This document shows, in pieces, positions 1 through 11,956 of a stretch of DNA of 64,000 bases (the first letter of the stretch is position 1; each line of letters begins with the position of its first letter). Origin of the DNA: Eleginops maclovinus (Eukaryota > Chordata > Actinopteri > Perciformes > Eleginopidae); NCBI RefSeq assembly GCF_036324505.1, contig NC_086366.1:15563427-15627426 (forward strand), written 5' to 3'. The notes beneath the pieces were generated by a model. That model ran no database searches, had not been told where the DNA came from, and saw only the letters and a list, made by a program, of their open reading frames with translations. The translations under genes and the position numbers were made by a program.

Positions 1-927
1 CACCGGATGGCAAAGCTGTTTGAATAATTATTTTTATAAACCACTCTAAAATAAATCTTGAATGTATAGCAATCCTGCAATTCAATTAGCTAAAAACCAT
101 GAACTGCTTTTGGAGCACTCTCCTGTATCTCTGTCAGCAACATGGCAGCAGCCAGTCATGCAGTTGGTGAAATTACGATCTATAGAGCAAGAAATATCTC
201 CACATAGTTTTTTTTCAGGTGGGGAATTTGCTATTTCTATTTCAAGCCCAGAGGTTGGTTGGTCCTCTAAATTGATCTGGTGAACACAGCTGCTTCTAAG
301 AAACCTGCTCACCCCTGATAAGCCCGGTAACCATGGCACCTTTACCTGCAAAGCTTAGACATCAAATATGCTTCATTTCAGCTGGAAGTCATAAAGTTTA
401 TCTGGCGTCTGACACTAATATACAGAATTTATTCTGGAACTGTTGAGATATATGAGAATTGATTCAGCCCTGAAACTGCATGTACATAATATATGGTATT
501 GTATGGCCATCTTTTCCCCAAAACATATGTATATATATTACCTTACAGATAAAAGGAAAAAACGCATTAGCAGGCAATGTGTCAGTGTCCACAACATCTG
601 TCCTGTTTGAAATTATAAATGTACAGTGCATGTAAGTGTATTTGATGAGGTGATGAGAGAGTGAATGAGGTCTCTCAGGCATGAGGGTGAATGACACGTT
701 CTCTAACACAGACTTTATTACATGGCAGACCTACTGAGATTTTCAAAGTGAAATAGACCAGATGGTTTACTCATTATGTGTACCAAGTTAGATTCTGACC
801 ATGTACTAGATCTTTGCACCTACAGCCATCCTTGATAAAATCTACTCCAAAAAAGTGAGATTCTTGTGGAAAACAACCAACTTCGATGGCTTAAAACGAA
901 CCTGGAAACACTATGAATCAAATGTTT

Positions 928-964
928 GTTTATGATGTAACTCAACAAGAGTTACATCATAAAC
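928..964. repeat. Perfect 16-bp inverted repeat (hairpin)
   Basis: The arm GTTTATGATGTAACTC (928-943) is followed by the 5-nt spacer AACAA and then by its exact reverse complement (949-964). All 16 pairs match. No gene, transposon end or flanking duplication was recognised around it, so its origin is unknown. Confidence 0.85.
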
Positions 965-1886
965 ACCTTTTGATCTGGATGTCCAATTAGTCTTAATGAG
1001 AAGTGTAATCGATTTGAAGCAAAAAATTCCTGATGTATATATTGACCACGGAGGTTGTGTTCTCCTCTTGCAGAACCATGCCAGGATGCATTAGTGCTCA
1101 AGTAATGCCTTTGAGTTGGGACAACCAGAGATCTGGCCAATCCGCTTCCTCTCACTGCTACTATTGTCCAGAAGTCCAGAAGATGACTTAATTGCTGCTG
1201 CTTTTTCAGCCCAATCATTCAAAACAATCATTCTAACAAATTTCTATGACCGAAAGAAGAAAGCATTGCAGATCAGATACTGGCGAAAATCCCTTGAACA
1301 AAATCCAGAACCAACTGAAAACAAGAAAAAGTAACCATAATCTCCCGAGTGGGCTCATCTTTCTGTGAATGGAAGGTATGTACAAAGGTTTTAAGACAAA
1401 ATTGTTTTTAAATTAATTGTTTAAAACACATTTCAATTTCAACTGTTGTTGTTTTTCCCCCAATCTTAAAGACATGACATGTCAGACAACTCCAAAGAGA
1501 GAGTTCAAACCAATTCAGTGGAGGTACATTTCACTGGACGACATAACGTACTATATGCAACAGATATTCAGTTTTATATATTTAACCTTTAGATCTCTTT
1601 TGTTTCTTAAATGCCACTAAAGTCTCCAGTTTGGCCATTGAAGCAGATGACTTTAAGCATGGACGGGAGGAGCTCCAACATTATGTTAGATCTCGTTGCT
1701 AAAAACAAAGTTTTTTTGTTTCTGTTGGAAGTTTTACACTGCAATGTTGAAGTCCATGCCCAAGAGGCAACATTTCTCTTAGATGGGCATGAGAAAAAAA
1801 AGAGGGCAACTTTGTTTTATTAAGCACAATGAAATATAGGAAGAGAAAGCCTGCCACTACAGTTAAAGGTAGAACATGCATACATA

Positions 1887-1923
1887 TTGTCGAAAAGGTT
1901 AGGGTCCCTAGCCCTTTCGACAA
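1887..1923. repeat. 18-bp near-perfect snap-back inverted repeat
   Basis: The arm at 1887-1904 (TTGTCGAAAAGGTTAGGG) is followed after one base by a reverse-complement arm at 1906-1923. Sixteen of 18 positions match, and both mismatches are transitions. It could be two fused transposon ends or a cruciform site. The loop is too short for a typical microRNA precursor. Confidence 0.8.
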
Positions 1924-2574
1924 AACTCCCCTTTCCCTCTTGTTTTATTGCATGATTTCAATTAAACCTTTTCAAATTGGAATGTTCAGAGAACCTCAAC
2001 TGTTACTATTAAACTATTAAAAAAGACTTACAAAATGTAGTTTTTTTAGATTCTAAAAATTAACATTGTCGATGTGGACTAAAAGCATTGTCACAAGTAA
2101 CAAGTTGAATTCCTGTTGATATTTCCAAATCAACTGAACACCATTGTAAAGGATAGGTATGAAAATATAAGTATGAGTTAGGAGAAGTTCATCCAAGTCT
2201 TCATGTGTTATGTTTCCCTAAATAGCTTTTGTATCATTTCAGGTGAGGTGCAAAGGAAACTTGTTTACTGCCAGAGGACCAAGCAATGGGCTGTGAAGAC
2301 GGTTTAGGAACCTCAAACGCACAACTTCAGAGCGCGTTCTGTTGAACTTGCGTGAGCAAGGGACCCTACCATTGCCTACCAAGTGAAGACTCCACTTCCC
2401 TCAAGCTGCTCTCCCCCAAACACTTTCACTTTCACTGTACAATATTTAATTTTCATTCTGTTATTGTATATTTAATTCAATTTACATGCACATAGAATCC
2501 TGCATATACTTGTTCACTTTCAACATTCCATGCATAATTCAGCTTATTGTATTTATTTATTTTTCTAACATGTA

Positions 2575-3475
2575 CAGTGCTCAGCGTAAATGAGTACACC
2601 CCCTTTGAAAAGTAACATTTTAAACAATATCTCATTTATCTTGGTTTCATCACTCCAGAGTCTAGATTCCCAGTAGTAGTTCATCTTTGTCAGCATGGGC
2701 CCTGGCAAACTGTGCGGGCTTTTTTGTGCCTGGGCTTTAGGAGAGGCTTCCTTCGTGGACGGCACCCATGCATGCCATTCCTCTGCAGTGTATGCCGTAT
2801 TGTGTCACGGGAAATAGTCATCCCAGTTTGGCTTTCTACTTCCTTAGATAACAGCAGTGAACTTGCATGCCGATTTTCTTCCACCCTTCTCATCAGAAGA
2901 CGCTCCTGTCGAGGTGTTAACTTCCGTGGACGACCTGCACATCTCTTTGAGATGGTTGCAGTTCCATCTTTTTTAAGTTTTTGTTCCACTTTTGCTGCAG
3001 TATTCTGACTGATAAGTAAAGCTTTGCTGATCTTCTTGTAGGTTTCACCTTTGCGTGTAAAGAAATAATTTTCTTTCTCTTCCATGTGGTGCCATTGCTA
3101 ACAACATGAAATGGGAAGGGGGTTTCTTTAAGTAACACCCTTTATAGTCAGCTGTCTGCTAGACACGTGTGTTATGAATAATTACACTCACCAGTGGTTG
3201 ATTATTGTTAACTTAAACATTTGTGGTCTAAAATGTAGCTTTGCTCCAGAGACTTTCAGTTCATTTTTGCATCGCCCTTATTTGAGTAAAACTGAAAAAT
3301 GTGTGATCTAAGTTTTCTTTTAATATTATTAACCTTACTTTCATGTTATAAGTTAAACAGATGTTATATAAAAATTAGTGTTGTCAACATTTTGGAAAAT
3401 GTTTTTGTGTTCATTGAGATATTGTTTAAACTGTTACTTTTTCGAAGGGGGTGAACTCATTTATGCTGAGCAATG
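2575..3475 (-). mobile_element. Internally deleted Tc1/mariner-family transposon
   Basis: The element is flanked by TA on both sides (2573-2574 and 3476-3477), as expected for Tc1/mariner target duplication. Its ends are inverted repeats of about 60 bp: the left begins CAGTGCTCAGCGTAAATGAG, and the right, read on the other strand, begins CATTGCTCAGCATAAATGAG. Similarity continues through a CACCCCC block and GTTTAAACAATATCTC-like sequence, with a handful of mismatches and one indel. At about 0.9 kb it is shorter than a full Tc1-like element (usually about 1.3-1.7 kb). The missing part is most of the catalytic region of the transposase, so this copy is non-autonomous. Confidence 0.9.
2636..3085 (-). 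pseudogene. Tc1-like transposase remnant (N-terminal half)
   Basis: Reading leftward from about 3085, the frame encodes a Tc1-type DNA-binding region: a first helix-turn-helix (KISKALLISQNTAAKVEQ), the linker with the GRPRK motif (AGRPRKLTPRQ), and a second helix-turn-helix (SRDTIRHTLQRNGMHG). The frame breaks after about 131 codons (CQGPC, stop at about 2690). A second frame carries the LWSDETKIN segment, which includes the first aspartate of the DDE/D triad. Directly beyond it the inner edge of the left inverted repeat begins, so the second D, the third catalytic residue and the C-terminus are deleted. It cannot encode an active transposase. Confidence 0.88.
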
Positions 3476-3477
3476 TA

Positions 3478-6400
3478 TATACTTCTTCTGCACTACTTTT
3501 AGAGTGGTCTAACAAAATAACCTGCACTATTTTACTCTAATTTCAACTACTGTTTCATTTTGCACTTTTACTTTAGCTTTTACTGATCATAAATCACAAA
3601 TGATCAGCTACTGTAAACACTAAACAGAGTGGTCATTGTAATTTTATATTGCCTTAGTGATCGCAACAAATAACATAAAGGTGGTGATGCACGGGGTCAC
3701 TTTTGGGCCGTATCATTAAAATGAAGTGTGACTCGTAGAATAGAACGTGTAGGTAATAAAAAGGTAGCCATTCAATGAGTACAATACCACTGGTCTGACA
3801 TCGCCGTGTATAACCACCCAAGCTGTAGCGTTTACTTTGTTGGTCATACATGGTGTCACGGGCATGACAAAAACCTTCACTTAGTGTGCAAAAGCCCTCT
3901 CATCCTTGCTGGTCTTGGTTGTCTCTTACACATCATCTTGTTGGCCCTTATGACGGTCTCCAGCAGACTTCTGTGAGCAAAAACTACCCCCATTGAAATG
4001 CAGCAGAACAATTTCATTTCTGTTTGTATTGTTTTCTGGGTCAATGGCACGCACTGAGAAATGTATAGCTTCAATCGAGTACATTTACCATCCACACTGA
4101 TTAAACATTTGCATAAAAGGTGGCAAATTATATCTTTCAGAAATGGTGTAATCTCTGCTTTCAATGTAGTTGAGTAAAAGTGATGTTTTGTTAAATCTGA
4201 TTATGTAGCCCTGTTTTCAGGGTCTATTGTTTTTTTTTTTTAGACCTTTAGTTGTGAGTGGTATCCTGTTGATTATATGATTACCTCATCATGGTGATGT
4301 CTGATGGTATGGTGTGGAATACGGAACCATAGATATAATATGCCTAAATATAGATTGCATGCTTGTCATTTCTTAAGAGTTAATAAAAAAAAATCTTGCA
4401 CGAGAGAGAAGATGTGAGTGAAACATTTCACACCCTCTGTTTCAAAATGAGTTTCACATCTACAATATTGACCTACAACAAAGCAGAGGTTAAACGCTGC
4501 TTTAAAGCGCTTAAAAGAATAAAGTTGCTACAAATAACTACCGAGATATATTATTATTCAGCGCTAAGGCAAAACATTGCTCCTTATGTTCTTAAATGTA
4601 CCAACGCTCCATTTTTATGTAGCAAGTCAGTTGATGATTAATTATTGATTCAGCCCAAAATGTAGCATTTAAGACCACACCTCATTATCCCCTTTTTCTC
4701 CTAACTGTACTTCTTTTCGTTTAATTAGTTAGTTTCAAAGTCTGGACGTACATTGTGCTGGAGATTTCTGTGAAATCCAGGAGTGGAGTTCACTGTTGGG
4801 AATTAATATCTGCTAATCAGAGAACTAATATTTCCCCACTGATTTGAAATGAGATAATTACTGTAACTGCTGAGTTATAAATCTGGAATGGTGAAGGATG
4901 TTAGGCTTTAATGCAATACTAGAGGTGATTTTTATTTTCAAACCTTAAATTCCAAAGTAAAGTAACAACAACAAAAGAAAGTGTTGTGGTTTTTTTAATG
5001 TTTTTTGTTGAATAAATCATTTTAGATATTTATTTTACACTTCTATCACTTTGGCTGGCATTGGTTGTTTGAGAACACCAATTCCCTGCCTTTTGTTCTT
5101 CCTTACATCGCAAACACAGGGTGACCGTGCTTCAACCATAAGAAAACACCTTTGTCTTACAGAGAGCAGTGCATGTTATTGTTCATTTTGAGCAAGAAAC
5201 CATTTGCAGTTTTTATATAATTCAGATAAATAACTGTCCATTTTAAAATAGGAGATAATATTCATATTTGTTCTGTACACAAAATATGTATAAAATATAT
5301 ACATAAGAAATAGCTTCTACCCAGTATATCTTTACTGAGGGGGTCGGTTGCGATTTTGTAGCAGCAGCAGTTTAACAACACTTAGGCTCAATTGGTTTAA
5401 CTGAAGGCCAAGACAATGCTTTGTGCCCTAGGGAGCTTGCTTATCTTCCCAGAAGACTGTTTTCTGTGAAATTACTTTAAAACAAAGGTTAGATTGACTT
5501 GAAAGGATTGTTTGCATGCTGTGAAGCTACTGAAATTGTTTTGTTTTTTTACTGCAAGATGTAGTTTTGTTGTCCCTTGTTTAAAATTAACCATTAGAAG
5601 CTTTATATACTAGTTGTTCCAAAGGTTTCTTACCATTTATGCTTTTATGATGCTTTTGTGTACAAATAAAGAGATCTACCTACACCTGAAACAGAAATAA
5701 ATGTTAAAAAAAATAGAGTAATAAAACAATCTCATGAATTCTTATAAAACAATCGATTATACAGAAATGTATTGATTAGTGTTTGCATAGCAATTATTAT
5801 ACAGGGTAATATGTAATACAGTACAGATTGTTTTACTCTTTTGAAAGCAACAGTCCACACAACTAGTCACAGTCTCTCCAACCTTCTTACCCCCAGATTT
5901 GTCTCTGTTCTGTAATGCGATTGTCTCTGGACTCAGAGGACAGTGGTCATGATGTCGTCTTGTGTGCAACTTTTTATACTCGGTCTTCCTTCCTGCCAAA
6001 GCCAGCTTGGACCAATAATGAGATTAGAGTGTAGAGAGGCAGCTCAGCCACCTGACCTAAGAAGCAGTGTTCGTTTATCTGCCAGGCTGCTGCAGAATGA
6101 CATGACAGAGGAAACGAGGCTCAGAGCGAGGAGTGGGTGTGAGGCTGCTGAGGTTAAAGGGCAGCAGGCGCCATTTAGTCACAGCACAAATGTGTGTGTA
6201 AAATCACTGTGGGCCTGGCTCTAATTGCATCTGCAGATCTCACTCAAGATAATATTAATCCTCACAGCTCACAAACATAAATAACATCATAAAATGCACA
6301 TAATAAAGTGTTTAATCTGCACAAAACCATTTGTTTACCTGCCCATCCATAATCACCTCCTCCACCACAAACCCAACTTTCGCCGCCATCAGTGGACTCA

Positions 6401-9064
6401 TCCATCCAAGCTAATCAATGCTCTGTTCACCTGTGACCGACCCTTTATTACCAACTGTCCGCACGGATCTTAACAGAAACTGAGATTTAGAGAGTCAACG
6501 TGTTTTTATGGAGCATCAGCAACCCTCTGCATTAAAACACTGTGATCATTGAGCTTCCGGGGTTTGGACTATGACTCTGTCATGTTTTATAAAAAGCTTA
6601 TCTAATATAGGAGTTTTTTTAAAGTTTTTTTTTTATTTATAACATATCAAGATTAATAAGATAGATAACAGCCAAAATAGCCCCAAGATGTTGCTGCACT
6701 TCATTATGTTAGGTCTTCAGTCTGGTTTGTTTGTGATTATGGAAAAACTACTGGCCCCATTTTTAGAAAATTTGGTTTAAGATTGTCGCATGGGCCAAGG
6801 AAAAGCTAATTCAATTACAAATAAAGGGGCAGATACATTAGTGGGTTTTTTTGTTTTTGTTGCCGGAGGTTCCTACTTTGTGCTATTGGTTAATGTGATG
6901 GTTTGCAGTTTTTTGTTTTTGTAAACTGAATATCATAGCAGTTTGGACTGTTCGTCCGACAAAAAGACCAATTTCATCCTGAATCAAGAAAACGTGAGAT
7001 TTTTTAACACGCATATAATAAATTAATTAAAGGAGAAAATGATCAGCCGATTAATTATATGGAAATTATGATTAATTTAAGATCAGTACTTTCGACAGTA
7101 TTTCACACTATGTGGTACTTGCACTTTCAATGTTTGATACTCATCCATATGGTATTTTTAATTATAAATTAGAGTTACCCTTCGACTAATGATAATCATG
7201 AACCACACTCATTTCCTTGATTTTCTCTGATTCAGTTTTTAGCACAGACCTAAGGTCATTAAGACACCAGCATTTTTTTTTTCTTAATATAGAGAAAGGT
7301 AAAGTAGCTCAAGAGGATTGCACAAAATAAATCTCTTAAGTCTCAGGGGAGCAACTGTTCTCCATCTAAACACTGAAGGGAGCACTTTTACAAAAGCACG
7401 GTTTATAATGAATTCGCAGGCAGACCCTCGAGAGGCCTTAAGAACCTCTCCTGCTTAATCCGTCATGTCGGGTGGGGGGGGCAACAAATCCTTTTTACAC
7501 TTTGATATAATCCATGTTGACTACAATCCTCTCACCTCTCCTGAGTTACAGCTGCTTAATGTGTTGACTGCAAATTAACTTATTTTCTCTGTTGTGTGTT
7601 AGGTCTGTTTCTCTAACCACTGTGTCCATATGTATGTCAGGGATCATTACAGTCTATAGTCTATACAAATGAATTATAGCTACCATCACGTTGCAACAAT
7701 CCATCACGATTGTGTGTTTAGGAATCCATTTGGTGTTTATTGGGAAACTGTCAGTGGTTGTAAAAGAAAAATCAAGTTAATCACACAATCGGCCCCTTAC
7801 TCACTCTCTGCTAATCGTTCTGGCAGAGCAATTTGCTCGTCACTCTGCTGTCAATCTAAAGGAAATGTTTGTTTCTTTAAATTTTTGCTCCTTATTTTTG
7901 CTTCAGATATAATCCTTGAGCCATGTGCTGTGAGAACACTGAATTGCATATCTGTACAGGATTACCAGCTCACAGTTTTACCTATGGGTGAGGTGCAATC
8001 TGTGAGTGCTATACAGCATTTTTACGCATGAATAAATGAAAAGAAAGTAATTCATATGAAAGGTCAATTTTCATCCACCTAAAGTCTTGTTTGTGTGCTC
8101 AGTTATATCAACATGTGTAAAAAAGAGAGTTTGACAGTTCGTTCAGGACATGCAAAGGGAATAGAAGATGAAACTTGAATGACACACTATACAATATATT
8201 TGGTTTTGAGTCCCCTGATCTAAAGCAGCTCCTTGCAATTGAAGCCTATACCTTTACCTAAATCAGGAACCTGTCTGCAAAATTAATGAAGGCTTCTTAT
8301 GGCCATGAAGGCCTTTTCCCTAATGTAATTTGACTTTTACAACTGAGGTGGTGAATAAAATGTGATCATAATTAACAAGAATGATGGGCAATTGCATAAA
8401 TCCAGCAGTCAGAATAGCAACATGCTCTTACTTTAAACATGCTGAAATGGAAATAACAGACCTCAGCGTTTGGCTACACATTGAGTTTAGTGACCGTCCT
8501 TCAACCACAAGCCCCCAGTTTAAGCCACCATGTCTGCAAACATCCTTCAACACGACACTGAATCTTTACCAGCTGAGGGTTCTCTTGTTACTGACCCTGC
8601 ACTTAGACCTTGCTGTGAAAAGAAAATTTCCCCACAGGGATCAATAAAGTGTCACATTAGCACGGTAATGCACAGCAGGGAAGTAGAGCAAGAGCGAAAT
8701 TACCTGTACAAATCACCGTGCCACATTAATCATGTCTGTGTTTTGCGGGTGTGCCAAACAGATGACTTCAAGCTACTTGGCTCAGCGGTAAAATGTCACA
8801 CATGAACACTGCTGCGTGCTACACAAACTGCTGCACTGTACAGTAATAACTGCTGCATGGACCTGCAGGGCTAATGGGCCAACTCATTTTATGCATGCTG
8901 TAATACATACACTTTAATGTTAGCTTAAACAAACCATCGCTATCAGAGCCTCCTACGATATCCTCAGCTGCAAAGTCAGACGTTTGTTAGGCCTATAGCC
9001 AGGGCTAAACATTTCAGGGACAAACGTATAATATAATAAGTCACGTCTTTTATTAGGTAAGCGT
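3478..9064. other. Gene-free intergenic stretch
   Basis: No exon of a known gene is recognised. The 120-codon open frame at 7669-8031 has no family resemblance and no coding-like composition. The 5940-6230 stretch is locally richer in G+C and CpG-containing words, but I see no exon in it. The end of the interval carries a short fish-type repeat tail, listed separately. Confidence 0.55.
8560..8655 (+). repeat. Probable interspersed-repeat tail (TTTCCCCACAGGGATCAATAAAGT)
   Basis: The block AATTTCCCC-ACAGGGATCAATAAAG, preceded by CTGACCCTGCACTT, resembles a 3'-tail motif that recurs widely in teleost genomes. The boundaries are uncertain and I cannot name the family. Confidence 0.4.
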
Positions 9065-9798
9065 TAGGGGTGCGCAAAAAAATCGATTCACATAAGAATT
9101 GCGATTCTATCACTGCCAATTCAGAATCGATTCAGGAATTCCAGGAATCTATTCACATTTTTTGGTCTTTCTGACGCTCGCTAAATCCCATAGATGGTAC
9201 AATTACACCGCAGCGGTTTCTGCCCGGACCCAAATCCGGGGGCAAGAAGAAAGCGGAGTGTTTCATGGAGAGCCCGCGAGCAACAGAGAACCTGGCCGAA
9301 AATCTAATTCAAGCTGCCCCATCGTCAATAAAGTCATTAATATGGACATATTTTGGATTTTATTTTCTCGAAGGGAAGAAGGAGCTCGACGAGGAATAGA
9401 ATATGCAAGCTTTGCAAAGCTAAGGTGAAGTATTTCGGAAACACTACAAACTTGAGGACTCACGTTGTGCGCCATCACCGAGAGATAGATTTGGAACAGT
9501 AACCCTCAGTGGCAGCAAGCGTTCCGGTGAACCAACGCACTCTGCAACAATGTTCCAAACTTCCAGCCAACTCCGAACGGGTAAAGAAAGTAAATAAGTC
9601 CATAGCGTATTTCATTTCAAAAGATCTGTGGCCCTACAGCGTCATTGATAATGAAGGCTTTCGGTACATGATGCACACAATTGAGCCAAAGTCTACTATA
9701 GGCCTACCATCTCGTCGCCTTTTTACTGAGAAAGCGGTGCCTCAGCTTTACCAAGAGACAAAAGAAAAGGTCTTGGGAGCCTTGAAGAAAGCACCGAG

Positions 9799-10299
9799 CA
9801 GTGACGTGCGGTGAGGGTCATCATGAAAAGTAAAATGAAGAAATAAATTTAATGATCATATTTATCCAGTTGTTTGTATTATAAAGTTATTTTCCTTTTA
9901 ATTTCACCAGTTTTACATTATTTTGATCCAAAATCGCTGAATTTTCATATTCACGTTCAAACACTGAGAACGGCTGCTCGGTGAGGCACCAACCTGCTGA
10001 CATGCTATACAGTGAGACTGTAACTGCTGTCTGTCTGTATGTCGCTATTAAAATGTTCAAACACTCTGGCTATATTAACTAATTTCCATACTTTAGCTGG
10101 TGTATATAATATAGAGTGTTTTTTGTCAACTGTATTTCTGTAACGTATCTCTTGTGCTGAGCAAAACCGCTGCGAAGAGAGACTAGGTGAGGCACGCAGT
10201 TCTCCTGCCTCATGGCAGTGGGTGCTAGTGAGTCCAGTTCAAATCTGATTGTGATGACGTCAGTGCCTCACCAGGCATGAACTTCACCGCACGTCACTG
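9799..10299. mobile_element. Nested non-autonomous hAT-type element A (501 bp)
   Basis: It begins CAGTGACGTGCGGTGA and ends with the exact reverse complement TCACCGCACGTCACTG, a 16-bp perfect terminal inverted repeat. It is bracketed by an intact 8-bp direct repeat, GCACCGAG (9791-9798 and 10300-10307), the target duplication size of hAT elements. It interrupts the host element's transposase between the middle domain and the catalytic core. There is no internal coding capacity, so it must have moved with a transposase supplied from elsewhere. Confidence 0.93.
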
Positions 10300-11112
10300 G
10301 CACCGAGAGTAGCACTAATGTGATTCATGGACATCATGAGCAACTCAATCACATGTCACATTTACCGCGCACTATATCACTGATGGTTGGCTGCTGGAGT
10401 CTCGTGTTTTACAAACCAGAGTGATGCATGAAAGCCGCACCGGAGCAAACATTAATGAGACGTTTCAGACTGTCGCACAGTAGTGGGTGCTCCCAACTAC
10501 CAACATGGTACTAGTTACCGATAACGCTGCTAACATGGTAGCTGCTACACAGCTGGGCAGCTTTAAACATGTTAAGTGTTTTGCACACACTATCAACATC
10601 GCCGCGCAGAGAGCTCTAAAGCTGCCGCCTGTGTCACGACTGCTGGGGAGGATTCGGATAATCACAGGATTTTTCCACCGCAGCGCCACCGCAAATCATG
10701 CTCTTGGGCAGAAACAGAAGCTTCTGGAGTGGCCAGCCCATAAGTTGAAGACGGATGTGGCTACAAGATGAACTAACGCGTTCGAGATGATGGAAAGATT
10801 CCTATAGCAACAGCCAGCCATATGCGCTGCTCTCCTTTCTCCTCAGGTGAGAAAATGTACAGCAGACATCTTCACACTAAACGAAATGGATGTAACCAAC
10901 GCAGAAGAAGTAGCTATGGCCCTAAAGCCAATGAAAGAGGCAACCAACATAATGTCTGAGGATAGCACACCAACGTTATCATTCAGAGCTCCACTGCATG
11001 CACAGCTACTCCATGATACAGAGGCAGGTTTCGGTGGTGACACATCAATCATCCGGGAAATCAAACAGGCGATCCACGAAGATCTGGCCAAGAGATACAC
11101 AAGTGTGGTGGA

Positions 11113-11956
11113 CAGTGGCGGCTGGCCAATAGAGGGCGCTAGGGCGCCGCCCCACCACTCACCTCTCACCACATTTCCTTGAATAAGACATAAAAAAAAT
11201 TAAATTAAAATGAAATAATAAAATAAAAATATTTTGAAATATATGTATATATTTTTTTAGATGTGCAAGATAAATATTTCATAGTTAATGATGAGTAAAG
11301 TTGTGTCGTTCGTTGACATTGTCTGATTGGTGACGTATTTCCGCCCTGGGGCGCAGGAATCTTTGCCCATAGACTCTCGTTAAAAGTTGTACATGCGCAG
11401 TAGCTCCTCTTCAATACAAGAGATAGGACGATGTTGGGGCGCACCTCTCCTGCGCCCCGAGCTGAATGCAGCTGGATTTGGCGGAGGGGCTGACGTCACA
11501 GCCTTCTGTCATAAAGTATGTGTATTGTCCATGTTATATATGATATATATTATTTAAATATATAGATATAGAGATATATCTAGAGATAGATAGAGAGATA
11601 GATATAGAGATAGATAGTTAGATATTTATTATATATATTGGCCATCTGTATAGTAATATAGCACATCTGTATATTTGTTCATACTAAATCTGTTTATACT
11701 ATGCCAATTATTCCCACCTCTTTATACTGCCCTGATCTTTACATAATCACTCTTAACGGCATATACTGTACATACTCTATATATCGCACTTGTTTCTCTT
11801 TGCACTTCTATCTATCTATCTATAATGTTGTTTTTGTTGTTTTCATTTATGTAAATACACTCGTTTGATACCTTAGTACATGTATGCATGCTTTTTTTTA
11901 TATATATACATTTTGGAGTTATAGCCCCCCCTGGAGAAAACTCCACCAGCCCACTG
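11113..11956. mobile_element. Nested non-autonomous hAT-type element B (844 bp)
   Basis: It begins CAGTGGCGGCTGG and ends CCAGCCCACTG. The ends pair with one gap. It is flanked by a perfect 8-bp duplication, GTGGTGGA (11105-11112 and 11957-11964). The host transposase reads TSVV on the left and, once one copy of the duplication and the insert are ignored, continues in frame into EKNMLHTASTLDPRF on the right. This confirms the insertion point. The interior is AT-rich, contains a GATA-type microsatellite and a GC-rich block (GGGGCGCACC...GCGCCCCGAGC), and has no recognisable protein. Its ends differ from those of element A, so it is a separate family. Confidence 0.92.
11562..11625. repeat. GATA/GAGATA microsatellite inside nested element B
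   Basis: An imperfect run of GATA, GAGATA and TAGA units lies within element B, next to TATA-rich sequence. Confidence 0.7.

Larger units (their letters stand above)
1..2574. other. Gene-free stretch with small inverted repeats
   Basis: No exon or recognised protein is visible on either strand. Open frames here are short and AT-rich and have no convincing start, splice or domain context. The longest lysine-rich one (about 1116-1334, +) does not resemble a family I know. The stretch contains two hairpin-forming inverted repeats, listed separately, and ends at the TA dinucleotide that flanks the Tc1-like element. Confidence 0.6.

Noticed and set aside
1116..1334. Lysine-rich 72-codon frame ending KKK
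   Set aside because: It vaguely resembled a retroelement ORF fragment, but no diagnostic motif was found, so I do not assign it.
7669..8031. 120-codon open frame on the plus strand
   Set aside because: No family resemblance, no low-complexity or motif pattern typical of a protein, and no splice or promoter context. Frames of this length occur by chance in a 64-kb window.
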